Shown piece by piece: positions 18,333 through 27,853 of a DNA stretch of 64,000 nt. Every line of letters begins with the position of its first letter. Position 1 is the stretch's first letter. The translations under genes were made by a program, and so were the position numbers. The notes below the pieces were generated by a model that did no database searches, was not told where the DNA came from, and saw only the letters and a list, made by a program, of their open reading frames with translations. This DNA comes from Dinoroseobacter sp039192165 (GTDB taxonomy: Bacteria; Pseudomonadota; Alphaproteobacteria; Rhodobacterales; Rhodobacteraceae), in assembly GCA_039192165.1 (NCBI GenBank), contig JBCCXD010000001.1:310001-374000 (forward strand), written 5' to 3'.

Positions 18333-18434
18333 TTGAGTGATCGCTCAAATCATGGCTTGAACGATCACTCAAAACACGTAGGTATTTTGTCGCAGACAGC
18401 AACCTTGCACGCTCAGCTTTGAGCACTCGTTCAA
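18333..18434. promoter_or_regulatory. Three TetR-type operators (TTGA-N8-TCAA) between tetR and ahpD-like gene
   Basis: Three similar 16-bp palindromes occur at 18333-18348 (TTGAGTGATCGCTCAA), 18357-18372 (TTGAACGATCACTCAA) and 18419-18434 (TTGAGCACTCGTTCAA). The first two have centres 24 bp apart; the third is 15 bp upstream of the AhpD-like start. Repetition of one motif inside a divergent tetR promoter makes a TetR operator assignment likely. Confidence 0.75.
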
Positions 18435-18448
18435 AACCGGAGAGACAT

Positions 18449-19018
18449 ATGTCCGACTTCCCAATTCATTCGCTCGAAACGGCGCCCGAGGCGGCGACAC
18501 CGCTTCTGGAAAACTCTCAGGCTGCCTTCGGCCGCATTCCGAGCCTCCACGGTACGCTTGCTGAGGCGCCGGGTGTTCTGGAAGGATATCAGGTCCTGCA
18601 CAAACTTTTCCTCGCAACGAGTTTCAACAACGACGAAAAAACAGTTGTGTGGCAAACCATCAATGTTGAACACGAGTGCCACTATTGTGTGCCGGGTCAC
18701 ACCGCGATTGCGAATGCGATGAAGGTCGATCCAGCGATCACGGAAGCGCTGCGCAATGAGACGCCGCTCCCGACCGAGCGACTTGAGGCGCTGCGCACGT
18801 TCACGCTCGCGGTCCTTCGCGGACGGGGCCATGTCAGCGAAGACGAGCTGAACGCCTTCTATGCCGCCGGCTACACCAAAGCGCAGGTGCTGGAAGTCAT
18901 CCTGGGGCTCTCGCAGAAGGTGATCTCCAACTACGTGAACCACATCGCAGACACACCAGTCGACGCGCCGGTGCAGAAATTCGCATGGACACGGGCGCCT
19001 AAAACCGCGGCGGAGTAA
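18449..19018 (+). CDS. Carboxymuconolactone decarboxylase/AhpD-like protein with CxxC
   Basis: This 189-residue protein of the AhpD-like superfamily has the redox motif ECHYC (Cys77-Cys80) followed by VPGH, the arrangement of thiol-dependent alkylhydroperoxidase-type proteins. It is therefore more likely a peroxidase/reductase than a lactone decarboxylase. CCGGAGAG at 18437-18444 is a good ribosome site for ATG 18449. Control by the divergent TetR regulator is inferred from shared palindromes. Confidence 0.88.
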   Translation: MSDFPIHSLETAPEAATPLLENSQAAFGRIPSLHGTLAEAPGVLEGYQVLHKLFLATSFNNDEKTVVWQTINVEHECHYCVPGHTAIANAMKVDPAITEALRNETPLPTERLEALRTFTLAVLRGRGHVSEDELNAFYAAGYTKAQVLEVILGLSQKVISNYVNHIADTPVDAPVQKFAWTRAPKTAAE

Positions 19019-19026
19019 TCAGGGCT

Positions 19027-19054
19027 GGCGGGTCTAGCCAAGCCCGCCCTCTCT
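19027..19054 (+). terminator. Possible terminator between convergent ahpD-like and ureG genes
   Basis: GGCGGG (19027-19032) pairs with CCCGCC (19043-19048) across a 10-base loop, followed by a CT-rich stretch ending in TTTT. It overlaps the ureG 3' end, so it serves mainly the plus-strand gene. The stem is short. Confidence 0.45.
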
Positions 19055-19645
19055 TTTCAAAAACTCAACAATCTCAGACACTCCACCGCCCGACTTAAGA
19101 GATGACATCACAAAAGGCCGCGTACCACGCGCGGCCTTTGCATCGCGTTCCAGCAGGTCCCGGTCAACGCCAACATACGGCGCAAGATCAGTTTTGTTGA
19201 TCACCAGTAAATCCGACCGTGCAAGGCCTGGGCCCTTTTTGCGTGGAATGTCCTGACCTGCAGCGGTGTCGATGATATAGATTGTCAGATCGGCAAGCTC
19301 TGGGCTGAACGTGGCCGCAAGGTTGTCGCCCCCGCTTTCGATCAGGATCACGTCCAGATCGTCGAACTGTGCGCGCAGCTCTGCAACTGCCGCAAGGTTG
19401 ATCGACGCGTCCTCCCGGATCGCGGTATGCGGGCAACCGCCCGTTTCGACCCCCTTGATCCGCTCCAGTGGCAGCGCCTGCGCGCGCATCAGATATTCGG
19501 CGTCCTCTGACGTGTAGATGTCGTTGGTAATCACCGCGACGGAGTGGGTTTCGCGCATGGCTTTGCACAGCTGCTCGGTCAGCGTGGTTTTACCAGCGCC
19601 CACCGGACCTCCGATGCCGACGCGCAGGGGACCGTTAGCCGACAT
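19034..19645 (-). CDS. ureG: Urease accessory GTPase UreG
   Basis: This 203-residue SIMIBI GTPase powers nickel delivery to apo-urease in the UreD-F-G complex. P-loop GPVGAGKTT, the Cys-Pro-His nickel motif in GGCPHTAIREDAS, and NKTDL for guanine specificity are present. ATG 19645 gives the usual length; it overlaps the upstream gene's end by 11 bp. It is the last gene of the urease operon. Confidence 0.95.
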   Translation of the reverse strand: MSANGPLRVGIGGPVGAGKTTLTEQLCKAMRETHSVAVITNDIYTSEDAEYLMRAQALPLERIKGVETGGCPHTAIREDASINLAAVAELRAQFDDLDVILIESGGDNLAATFSPELADLTIYIIDTAAGQDIPRKKGPGLARSDLLVINKTDLAPYVGVDRDLLERDAKAARGTRPFVMSSLKSGGGVSEIVEFLKREGGLG

Positions 19646-20024
19646 CTGAGCCGCCCGATTCCTCAGCGAAAACCTCAAGAGCCGCATTCAGTCCGTTGAT
19701 TGCAGATGGAAAGCCGCCATAGAGCGACATTTGCCAGATGACTTCGCCAATTTCCTGTTGGGTAAGGCCGGCTTTGCGGCCTCCAGCGATGTTCACTTTG
19801 AGCTGCGGCTTGGTCTGTCCGCCAAGCGCGGTCAGCGCAGCGATTGTGGCCAGGTAGCGATCCCGTAAGGGAAGACCCGGGCGCGCGTATTGTCGACCGT
19901 AAGCGAAGTCCACAACGGCTTCGGCCATACCCGGCACCAGATTGCCGTAACGTGCCTGAAGCGCTTCCTCCATCCCGGGGTTCAGCTCTTCGGACAAGGC
20001 GCGGCCGATTTCGGTTGTGCTCAT
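19635..20024 (-). CDS. Carboxymuconolactone decarboxylase-like protein inside urease operon
   Basis: This 129-residue protein is of the carboxymuconolactone decarboxylase family, with the core RDRYLATIAALTALGG, LNIAG-like KVNIAGGRKAGLTQQEIGEVI and a Gly-rich end. It has no CxxC, so it is unlike the AhpD peroxidase type. It is wedged between ureF (ATGA overlap) and ureG (11-bp overlap), which indicates translational coupling with nickel-insertion genes. Its role in urease maturation, if any, is unknown to me. Confidence 0.85.
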   Translation of the reverse strand: MSTTEIGRALSEELNPGMEEALQARYGNLVPGMAEAVVDFAYGRQYARPGLPLRDRYLATIAALTALGGQTKPQLKVNIAGGRKAGLTQQEIGEVIWQMSLYGGFPSAINGLNAALEVFAEESGGSDVG

Positions 20025-20653
20025 GATTTGAAAATCCTTACATCCATCATTTCATGGGCCATGGCGGCAAAGTCGCTCATCACCGCGCCACTGGCAATCT
20101 GGTCAAGCGGCAGATCGGCCAGCGCATCGCCAAGTTTTGCCAGCAGCGGGTGCAGCGCGGCAGAGACTCTCTGACCCTCGGTTTGCCCCAGCGGCAAAAA
20201 TCGCACAGCAGCTGAAATCAGGTTGGACGCAAACCCCTGAAGATAAAGCGCAACGATTTCACTCACCGGGAGACCCAACTGCCCGGCCCGCATACCAAAG
20301 GCCACCGGATAGGGCATGGGTGGAGAATCATCGTTATAAAGGGCATTGGTTGTGGCCATGAACGCCGCGCCCTGGTCCCGGGCTTCCGCCCAGCGTTCGG
20401 CGGATGCCGCGAGCGCCTCTGCCAGGGCTGACAGCTCGAACGGATCCTCCCCCCGCGCAGCGGCCGCCACCAAAGCGCCATCGACCCGCCCGGTGCCGGT
20501 TTTTAGAACTGTTTCCAGCCAGGACTGAAGCGTTGGTGCGTCAGTCACATACTTCTCGGAAATTGCCCATTCGAGTCCGTGCGAATAGGCGAACGCCGAG
20601 ATCGGGAAAGCGGGGCTCAGCCACTGCTGGAGCGTCAGACGGGCTTTATCCAT
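20021..20653 (-). CDS. ureF: Urease accessory protein UreF
   Basis: This 210-residue all-helical UreF links UreD and UreG in the urease activation complex. Family motifs are LTLQQWLSPAFPISAFAYSHGLE at the start and NLISAAVRFLPLGQT in the middle. ATG 20653 begins 5 bp inside the end of ureE; an ATG at 20665 is an alternative. The stop overlaps the start of the CMD-like gene. Confidence 0.93.
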   Translation of the reverse strand: MDKARLTLQQWLSPAFPISAFAYSHGLEWAISEKYVTDAPTLQSWLETVLKTGTGRVDGALVAAAARGEDPFELSALAEALAASAERWAEARDQGAAFMATTNALYNDDSPPMPYPVAFGMRAGQLGLPVSEIVALYLQGFASNLISAAVRFLPLGQTEGQRVSAALHPLLAKLGDALADLPLDQIASGAVMSDFAAMAHEMMDVRIFKS

Positions 20654-21119
20654 GGGAATGCCCATGATCGTGGCTGTGATTGTGGCTGTGCCCCAAGGTT
20701 CGGCCATGGCCATACGCGCCGCCTTCGGGCCGGAACGGGGCTGTGACCTCTGTCACCTGCGCCCCAAGCCCGCGCAGCATGGCTGCAAGCACCTTGTCGG
20801 CGCGGATCAGCACATGATCCGCTCCAACCTGGCACGGGGTGTGGCGGTTTCCGATGTGCCAGGCCAGCCGCACCAGGTCGCCCGTGACATGCAAAAGAGG
20901 CTCTGGCGCGGCCCGAACGGCAACGCGTGTTCCGTCGGGCAGGTCGACCCCCTGCCCTTCATCGAGGCTTACGGTCTCCGGCAAGTCCAGCAGAAACGCC
21001 TGCCCGCCATCTGAGACGAGCCTCTTGCGGCGCAGAAAACGCGCTTCATAGTCCAGAGATATCGTGTCGGTCGCGCCCTCAGCGCTGGAAAGTGTCGTGA
21101 TCCTGGGCGTGTCGGTCAT
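20646..21119 (-). CDS. ureE: Urease accessory nickel metallochaperone UreE
   Basis: This 157-residue UreE dimer carries nickel to UreG. The peptide-binding N domain and the metal domain (GNRHTPCQVGADHVLI) are present, and the C terminus is a His-rich tail (HSHNHSHDHGHSHG) expected to store Ni2+. The start lies within the end of the upstream DUF1127 gene (41-bp overlap). Confidence 0.94.
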   Translation of the reverse strand: MTDTPRITTLSSAEGATDTISLDYEARFLRRKRLVSDGGQAFLLDLPETVSLDEGQGVDLPDGTRVAVRAAPEPLLHVTGDLVRLAWHIGNRHTPCQVGADHVLIRADKVLAAMLRGLGAQVTEVTAPFRPEGGAYGHGRTLGHSHNHSHDHGHSHG

Positions 21120-21351
21120 GCCACCCCCCGGCGGACGTGAGCATGGAGCGCGCGGTCTTTTTCTGGCGAATGTGGCGCCTGAGAACGCTGCGCGTCAGGC
21201 CCATTTCGGCAAGCTCCGCGTCGCTTAGCGCGTTGAGCGCGGCAAATTCTGTGGCTGTGGCGCGGGCGTATTCCACAGAGGCCCAGAGCGATCTGAAGCG
21301 CGCCAACGGCGCCAGAAAACCCAGGACGGGTAAGGTGTGGTTCTGCTGCAT
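21079..21351 (-). CDS. DUF1127 protein overlapping ureE
   Basis: This 90-residue protein has a DUF1127 (YjiS-like) motif around LNALSDAELAEMGLTRSVLRRHI, a small Arg-rich helical domain. DUF1127 proteins in Rhodobacter bind RNA or modulate stress responses. AAAGG lies about 11 bp upstream. The 3' end overlaps ureE by 41 bp in another frame; an N-terminal helix precedes the motif. Confidence 0.75.
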   Translation of the reverse strand: MQQNHTLPVLGFLAPLARFRSLWASVEYARATATEFAALNALSDAELAEMGLTRSVLRRHIRQKKTARSMLTSAGGWHDRHAQDHDTFQR

Positions 21352-21483
21352 CGGAAACTCTGACCTTTCTGGTGAGGTGAGGTTTCCCCCCTTGGTCCAC
21401 AATCGCATGCAGTACCGGGGTGCGACAAGCTGTCAGTGCGCAGATCGGGGTTGCAGAAGGTGCAACCCGGTCTGCGTACAGGC

Positions 21484-21690
21484 TCAGGCGCTTTGCGCCA
21501 GTTTGCGAAGAAGCGCGTCCCGCGTGGTGCCCATCTTTTCGAGCTGCAGATCGCTGAGCGACTGGATGCGCTCGGCTTCGGCGCGCATTTCGTGCGCATG
21601 TGCCACGTGCATTGGCAAGTGGAAGATCGCATCCATCAACGAAGCGGCTTGCTTGTAAAAGGACGGACGGTCGAGAGTAAGTGACGACAT
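21484..21690 (-). CDS. Small DUF1127-like protein
   Basis: This 68-residue protein ends in IQSLSDLQLEKMGTTRDALLRKL, a DUF1127-like motif, preceded by a hydrophobic/histidine-containing helix. GGAG about 9 bp before ATG 21690 supports it. It lies after ureC and before the second DUF1127 gene, probably on the urease transcript or its own short one. Confidence 0.72.
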   Translation of the reverse strand: MSSLTLDRPSFYKQAASLMDAIFHLPMHVAHAHEMRAEAERIQSLSDLQLEKMGTTRDALLRKLAQSA

Positions 21691-21807
21691 TGGAATTCTC
21701 CGTGGTTAGGTTCACGAATTTCCTCCCTGTGCCGCAATATGTTCCTGTATCCACTTGTATACCACCGACAGAATCGAATTCCCGTATTGCACTGGGCGAA
21801 TGCCTCG

Positions 21808-21823
21808 GCGCCACCGGTGGCGC
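21808..21823. repeat. Perfect 16-bp palindrome downstream of ureC
   Basis: GCGCCACCGGTGGCGC at 21808-21823 is a perfect palindrome in the 211-bp gap between ureC and the DUF1127 gene. It could form a hairpin that protects or separates ureC mRNA; no T-tract follows on either strand. Confidence 0.5.
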
Positions 21824-21901
21824 AAGATCCGGTGGATCGGGAGTGTCTCGCAGCGCAACCAGTTGGCACATCAAACGCAATTGCTTCCGCAGACCCTTGT
21901 T

Positions 21902-23662
<1,761 letters not shown>

Positions 23663-23807
23663 CGGGGGTCCTTGTTCTCGTCAGAGTCTCGATCTTCCGC
23701 CAGCCTAATGCGTTCGCGCGCGCAATTGCATCCCAGAAGGCCGCAGGCTCGCAAAAACCCACTGCCCGCTGCTACGAGCTGCTCAAAAATCGGGCAGTTT
23801 GCAAAGC

Positions 23808-24125
23808 CTACCGAAGTCGGCGCGGTCCGCGCTTTGACAGACGTTTACGGTTGGCGTTGGTGGCGCGGTCAAGCGGCGATATGGACGCCTCGACCACCTT
23901 GGTCGGGTGTGCCCCGGACATCGCGGCAATCATGCCGTCACGGCCCGACTTGATAAATGCGTGGGGCTTTTCGGTCACCATGCGCCAGTTCTCGTCGAAC
24001 GGGGTGTTCCAGACACCGGCCATGCCCATCATACGCAGGAAAATTACGTTATTTGTCTCAAACCCGAGACGCCACATCTTGGCTCCGGTGCTCATGAGAT
24101 CGAACATATTCGGCGCGTGATTCAT
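23808..24125 (-). CDS. Small phasin-like helical protein in urease operon
   Basis: This 105-residue protein has an N terminus (MFDLMSTGAKMWRLGFETN) resembling that of the next gene upstream and a basic C terminus (RKRLSKRGPRRLR). Similar roseobacter proteins are labelled 'antifreeze protein' in databases, which I regard as uninformative. The helical amphipathic N-terminal part is phasin-like. Function is unknown. Confidence 0.6.
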   Translation of the reverse strand: MNHAPNMFDLMSTGAKMWRLGFETNNVIFLRMMGMAGVWNTPFDENWRMVTEKPHAFIKSGRDGMIAAMSGAHPTKVVEASISPLDRATNANRKRLSKRGPRRLR

Positions 24126-24186
24126 CGATAAACGATCCTGCGTATAAGCCCCGGCCCGCTAAGCGCGCCGGGACATGTTCAAAGGT

Positions 24187-25008
24187 TCAACTGACTTTTG
24201 ACTTGGTCTGGGAGGTTTTCTTGGCAACCCCTTTTGGTGCCGGTTTGGCAACAACCGGCTCGGTGGCCGCCTTGGAAATCGGCTCAGGCATCGGCGCAAG
24301 GCTCACGGTTTTCTTGCGCGGAGGCGAGCGCCGGCTTCGCGTCGGCTTGGATGGGGCCGCCTCTGCGGTCTGCGAGACAGGTTTAGCATCTTTTTTGGCC
24401 GCGGGTGCCGCCTTGGCTGTCTTAACCGCCGCAGGCTTTGCAGCAGCTGGTTTGGCTGCGGCTGGTTTGGCTGCTGGCGCCTTGCCTTTTGGTGCGGGTG
24501 CTACTGCAGGCTTTGCGACGGGTTTTGAGACCGCGGCTGGTGCCGCTTTCGCTTCGGCCGCCTTCGGCGCGGGCTTCGGAGCCGCCTTGGCAGCAGGCTT
24601 GCTGGCAGCCTTGGCTGCGGGCGCCGGGGTGGCTTTGGCCGCCAGCTTCGCGGCAGGTTTAGCGGCCGTTTTAGGGGGCGTCTTCGGCTCAAGCTTGGTC
24701 ACGGTCGCTTTCGCCTTCGGAGGCGCCTTGGCCTTGGAGGCGGCGGTTTTCGCGGATGTTTTCGCGGCGGGCTTGACGGTGGGCTTAGCAGCAGTCTTCG
24801 TGGCAGGCTTCGGCGCGGCCTTCGCAGCGGGCTTGCGCTTTGGCGGCGATGCTTTCAGCGTCTGGACTGCGCTGCCCAGCGAATTGGGGGAGTATGCATA
24901 GGCCATCTTGAGTGCGCTTTCGGCCATTTGCAGCTGCATGTCGATCGACATTTGCCAGAATTTCATTCCGCTGACCCACAGGTCGAGCGGGGTTCTCAGG
25001 TTTTGCAT
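24187..25008 (-). CDS. Lys/Ala/Pro-rich histone H1-like protein with phasin-like N terminus
   Basis: This 273-residue protein has an N-terminal ~45-residue amphipathic helix region (DLWVSGMKFWQMSIDMQLQM). The rest is low-complexity (K/A/P repeats such as KPAAKAAPKPA), like the tails of PhaF and AlgP, then a basic RSRRSPPRKK segment. Such tails bind DNA non-specifically. Its start overlaps the ureB stop (ATGA), so it is translated with urease genes. The skewed composition makes homology uncertain. Confidence 0.7.
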   Translation of the reverse strand: MQNLRTPLDLWVSGMKFWQMSIDMQLQMAESALKMAYAYSPNSLGSAVQTLKASPPKRKPAAKAAPKPATKTAAKPTVKPAAKTSAKTAASKAKAPPKAKATVTKLEPKTPPKTAAKPAAKLAAKATPAPAAKAASKPAAKAAPKPAPKAAEAKAAPAAVSKPVAKPAVAPAPKGKAPAAKPAAAKPAAAKPAAVKTAKAAPAAKKDAKPVSQTAEAAPSKPTRSRRSPPRKKTVSLAPMPEPISKAATEPVVAKPAPKGVAKKTSQTKSKVS

Positions 25009-25313
25009 CAGAGTGCTCCCATAACCCTTTGGTTAAATCCATATATCTTGCGCCCACCCCCCATGGCCACAAGGGTTACATCACGGGTTTGCCCGGGCTC
25101 AAACCGGACCGCCGTACCCGCAGCGATATCGAGCCGCATTCCCAAAGCAGCATCCCGATCGAACGAGAGCGCACTGTTGGTTTCGGCAAAATGATAGTGG
25201 CTGCCCACCTGCACAGGTCGGTCGCCGGTATTGGAGACGCTGAGCGTCACCGACTCGCGCCCAGTGTTCAGTTCCAGGTCTCCCGGCGCCGTCATGACCT
25301 CGCCCGGGATCAT
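25008..25313 (-). CDS. ureB: Urease beta subunit UreB
   Basis: This 101-residue structural subunit of urease has the typical IPGE start, GDRPVQVGSHYHFAETN and the GQTRDVTLV end. Start and stop overlap neighbours by ATGA on both sides: with a 35-codon ORF upstream and the Lys/Ala-rich gene downstream. Confidence 0.96.
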   Translation of the reverse strand: MIPGEVMTAPGDLELNTGRESVTLSVSNTGDRPVQVGSHYHFAETNSALSFDRDAALGMRLDIAAGTAVRFEPGQTRDVTLVAMGGGRKIYGFNQRVMGAL

Positions 25314-25417
25314 TGGCGGGGCTCCTTATCTTTGACCCGAACCGGAACGGGGCGACGGTCCGGGGTCGGAAAAATGCGGTCAAGAAGCTCGTTCAAACGG
25401 TCGATCAAGTCCTTCAT
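25310..25417 (-). CDS. Tiny 35-residue ORF between ureA and ureB
   Basis: The ORF encodes MKDLIDRLNELLDRIFPTPD followed by a basic/proline stretch ending KEPRQ. GAGGGGGA about 6 bp before ATG 25417 is a strong ribosome site, and the stop overlaps the ureB ATG (ATGA), so it fills the gap after ureA by coupling. The amphipathic N-terminal helix is plausible for a real peptide. I know of no family. Confidence 0.55.
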   Translation of the reverse strand: MKDLIDRLNELLDRIFPTPDRRPVPVRVKDKEPRQ

Positions 25418-25427
25418 GTCTTCCCCC

Positions 25428-25730
25428 TCAGCGGATCGGATGATGAACGGTCACAAGTTTCGTGCCGTCCGGAAACGTGGCTTCGACCTGAACATCGTGG
25501 ATCATTTCAGGCACGCCGGCCATGCACTGGTCCGCGCGGATGACATGGGCGCCGGTGTCCATAAGTTCACTCACAGGCTTGCCATCACGCGCGCCTTCGA
25601 CCACGAAATCGGTGATCAGAGCAATCGCTTCTGGGTGGTTCAATTTGACGCCGCGTTCCAGGCGACCGCGCGCCACCATTGCAGCAACGCTGACCAGAAG
25701 CTTGTCTTTCTCCCTTGGGGTGAGGTTCAT
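25428..25730 (-). CDS. ureA: Urease gamma subunit UreA
   Basis: This 100-residue structural subunit of urease has the conserved start MNLTPREKDKLL, LNHPEAIALI and VTVHHPI near the end. It lies 19 bp after ureD and is followed by the 35-codon ORF. Confidence 0.97.
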   Translation of the reverse strand: MNLTPREKDKLLVSVAAMVARGRLERGVKLNHPEAIALITDFVVEGARDGKPVSELMDTGAHVIRADQCMAGVPEMIHDVQVEATFPDGTKLVTVHHPIR

Positions 25731-25749
25731 GTCCTCTCCTCTTGTCGTC

Positions 25750-26583
25750 TCAAACTTGCCAGACGCGTGGCAGAGCCACGTTCCGGCGCAGGGTTGTCAC
25801 CAACGCGGCCACCGCCCGTTTCAGCGGTTGCGCATCCGAAGCGATTGCGCGGATGATCAACTTACCATCCCAGGCACTGGCTGCGATCTGCACGCGTTCA
25901 AAAGACAACGCGCGAACCGTCTCAAGCGCATCTTTGGCATCCGCAGACAGGAACGCAACGGTCGATATCGCCCGCGCGCCCGAAAGACCGGCCCGCGCGG
26001 AAAGAATCTCGGGGGACAGCTCTAAAGGCTCAACAAAAACAGGTTTCCCGTCGCGCCAGATCTGCCGTTGGTCGCGCAACGCCACGTGCTCAAGCTGTTC
26101 GCCCATCGCAGCGCGGCCCATCACCAGCATCTCCGCCCAGAGCAAGGTCGAATCGCCAGCCATATCGACCCGCGTCGTGCGGCACGTGTCTGATCCGTCA
26201 AAAAGAATGGTCTCCTGTGGCAGCCAGTCGAGATGCGCCCCTGCGCTCAGCGAGAATTCCAGCGCCACATCGCCGGCACCTTCGGGACTGCGATAGGCCC
26301 GCTCGGCTGTTTGCGTGGTTGCAACCAGGCGGGTCCCGGGCCCAAGATCAAGGCCATAGCGCAGCCTGTCTCCGCCCGTGATCCCGCCGGCAGTATTTAG
26401 GAACACCACTTCCGGACATGGCCCGTATGTCCGCGGCAACATGGCCTTTGCGCAGCCCGCCTGATGCAGCCGCTCCAGACAGGTTCTTTCATTGCGCAGG
26501 ACAAAGCTCGCATGCGCCTGACCCCGGCTGCGCTGCAGCGGCGACGTTTGATCCACAGGATCGGAGGCAAGCAGGTCGCGCAT
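25750..26583 (-). CDS. ureD: Urease accessory protein UreD
   Basis: This 277-residue UreD/UreH scaffold binds apo-urease and channels nickel. Motifs include NTAGGITGGDRL and TTQTAERAYRS. It is the first gene of the operon; the 221-bp gap to pyrC holds the divergent promoters. Confidence 0.95.
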   Translation of the reverse strand: MRDLLASDPVDQTSPLQRSRGQAHASFVLRNERTCLERLHQAGCAKAMLPRTYGPCPEVVFLNTAGGITGGDRLRYGLDLGPGTRLVATTQTAERAYRSPEGAGDVALEFSLSAGAHLDWLPQETILFDGSDTCRTTRVDMAGDSTLLWAEMLVMGRAAMGEQLEHVALRDQRQIWRDGKPVFVEPLELSPEILSARAGLSGARAISTVAFLSADAKDALETVRALSFERVQIAASAWDGKLIIRAIASDAQPLKRAVAALVTTLRRNVALPRVWQV

Positions 26584-26710
26584 AAGGCTCCTTTCGACCC
26601 CACACTGCGCAACTCCGCGCCGCGCTTCAATGGACGTTTATGCCGCAGTGCAGAATTTTGCGGGCTGTTGCCTTTGCGCCCGCAGAAAACTCCAGGAGAC
26701 CCGGATCAGT

Positions 26711-26725
26711 GCTCAAAAAATGAGC
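26711..26725. promoter_or_regulatory. Inverted repeat in the ureD/pyrC divergent region
   Basis: GCTCA at 26711-26715 and TGAGC at 26721-26725 form a perfect 5-bp inverted repeat around five A residues. It lies 127 bp upstream of ureD and 79 bp upstream of pyrC. It may be an operator; the protein is unknown. Confidence 0.35.
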
Positions 26726-26804
26726 GTCGCACCCGTGGTCGGGGCACTGGAACGTCCAAACCCGATCGTGTAGCACCGCGCTGACCCGTGATCGGAGGAG
26801 CCTG

Positions 26805-27842
26805 ATGAAAACGCTGACCCTGCGTCGCCCGGATGATTGGCACCTGCATCTGCGCGACGGCGCAATGCTGGCGGGGGTTTTGCCGGAAACGGCCCGTCAT
26901 TTCGGGCGCGCCATTGTCATGCCAAACCTTGTGCCGCCGGTTGTCCAGGGCGACGATGCACGCGCCTATCGCGATCGGATCCTGGCCGCCCTGCCCACGG
27001 GCATGAGCTTCAGTCCGCTCATGACGCTTTACCTGACCGAAGAGACCGACCCCGACGACGTTGCAGCAGCATATGCGGCGGGGCTTGTGCATGCGGTCAA
27101 GCTCTACCCGGCGGGCGCCACCACCAATTCGGCTTCGGGTGTGCGTGATTTCGACAAAGTCCGCGGCGTGCTGGAGCGCATGGCTGAGATCGGGCTGACG
27201 CTTTGCGTTCATGGTGAGGTGACCGACAGCGATATCGACATTTTCGATCGCGAGGCGGTTTTCATTGACCGTGTGCTGGATCCGATCCGCCGGGCAACGC
27301 CCAATCTGCGCGTCACGATGGAGCATATTACCACCGCCGAAGCGGTCGCGTATGTCTCTGACACCGCAGGCCATATCGGCGCAACGATCACCACCCATCA
27401 CCTGATGATCAACCGCAACCATATGCTGGTGGGTGGGATCAGGCCCCACTACTACTGTCTGCCGGTGGTCAAGCGCGCCGAGCACCAGACCGCGCTGCGC
27501 AAGGCGGCCACTTCGGGACATCCGCGCTTTTTTCTGGGCACCGACAGCGCGCCGCATACCGACCCGACCAAGGAAAGCGGCTGCGGCTGTGCAGGCGTTT
27601 TCTCGGCCACCAACACAATGGCCTGCCTTGCACATGTGTTCGAAGAAGAAGATGCGCTCGACAAGCTTGAGGCATTTGCCGCGCTTGCCGGTCCTGCGCA
27701 TTATGGTCTGGAGCCAAACCAGAGCACCATCACCTTGGTGCGGGAAGACAGCCCGGTTCCTTATCCTGAAAAAATCAGGACCGGCGCCGGGCCAGTGACT
27801 GTGTTCGATCCGGGCCACCCGCTCCACTGGCGCGTGGCATGA
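26805..27842 (+). CDS. pyrC: Dihydroorotase PyrC (class II)
   Basis: This 345-residue zinc enzyme cyclizes carbamoyl-aspartate in pyrimidine synthesis. Metal-binding DDWHLHLRDG (start), the carboxylated Lys in HAVKLYPAGATTNS, VHGEV, THHLMINRN and GTDSAPHT are visible. GGAGGA at 26794-26799 supports ATG 26805. It is followed by pyrE 64 bp on. Confidence 0.97.
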   Translation: MKTLTLRRPDDWHLHLRDGAMLAGVLPETARHFGRAIVMPNLVPPVVQGDDARAYRDRILAALPTGMSFSPLMTLYLTEETDPDDVAAAYAAGLVHAVKLYPAGATTNSASGVRDFDKVRGVLERMAEIGLTLCVHGEVTDSDIDIFDREAVFIDRVLDPIRRATPNLRVTMEHITTAEAVAYVSDTAGHIGATITTHHLMINRNHMLVGGIRPHYYCLPVVKRAEHQTALRKAATSGHPRFFLGTDSAPHTDPTKESGCGCAGVFSATNTMACLAHVFEEEDALDKLEAFAALAGPAHYGLEPNQSTITLVREDSPVPYPEKIRTGAGPVTVFDPGHPLHWRVA

Positions 27843-27853
27843 TGCGTATTCAA

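Noticed and set aside
18333..18372. FNR/FnrL sites
   Set aside because: TTGA and TCAA arms are spaced by 8 rather than 6 bases, and the motif recurs next to a tetR gene.
24438..24840. Tandem DNA repeat or mobile element in the Lys/Ala-rich gene
   Set aside because: The repeats follow codon-level K/A/P amino-acid repetition and are not exact DNA units.
24203..24901. 232-codon hydrophobic plus-strand frame opposite the Lys/Ala-rich gene
   Set aside because: It is the antisense of a K/A/P repeat, giving an artificial Ala/Gly-rich protein with no start signal.
26720..26773. 17-codon ORF before pyrC as a leader peptide
   Set aside because: No ribosome site at a usable distance, and its start lies within an inverted repeat; not supported.
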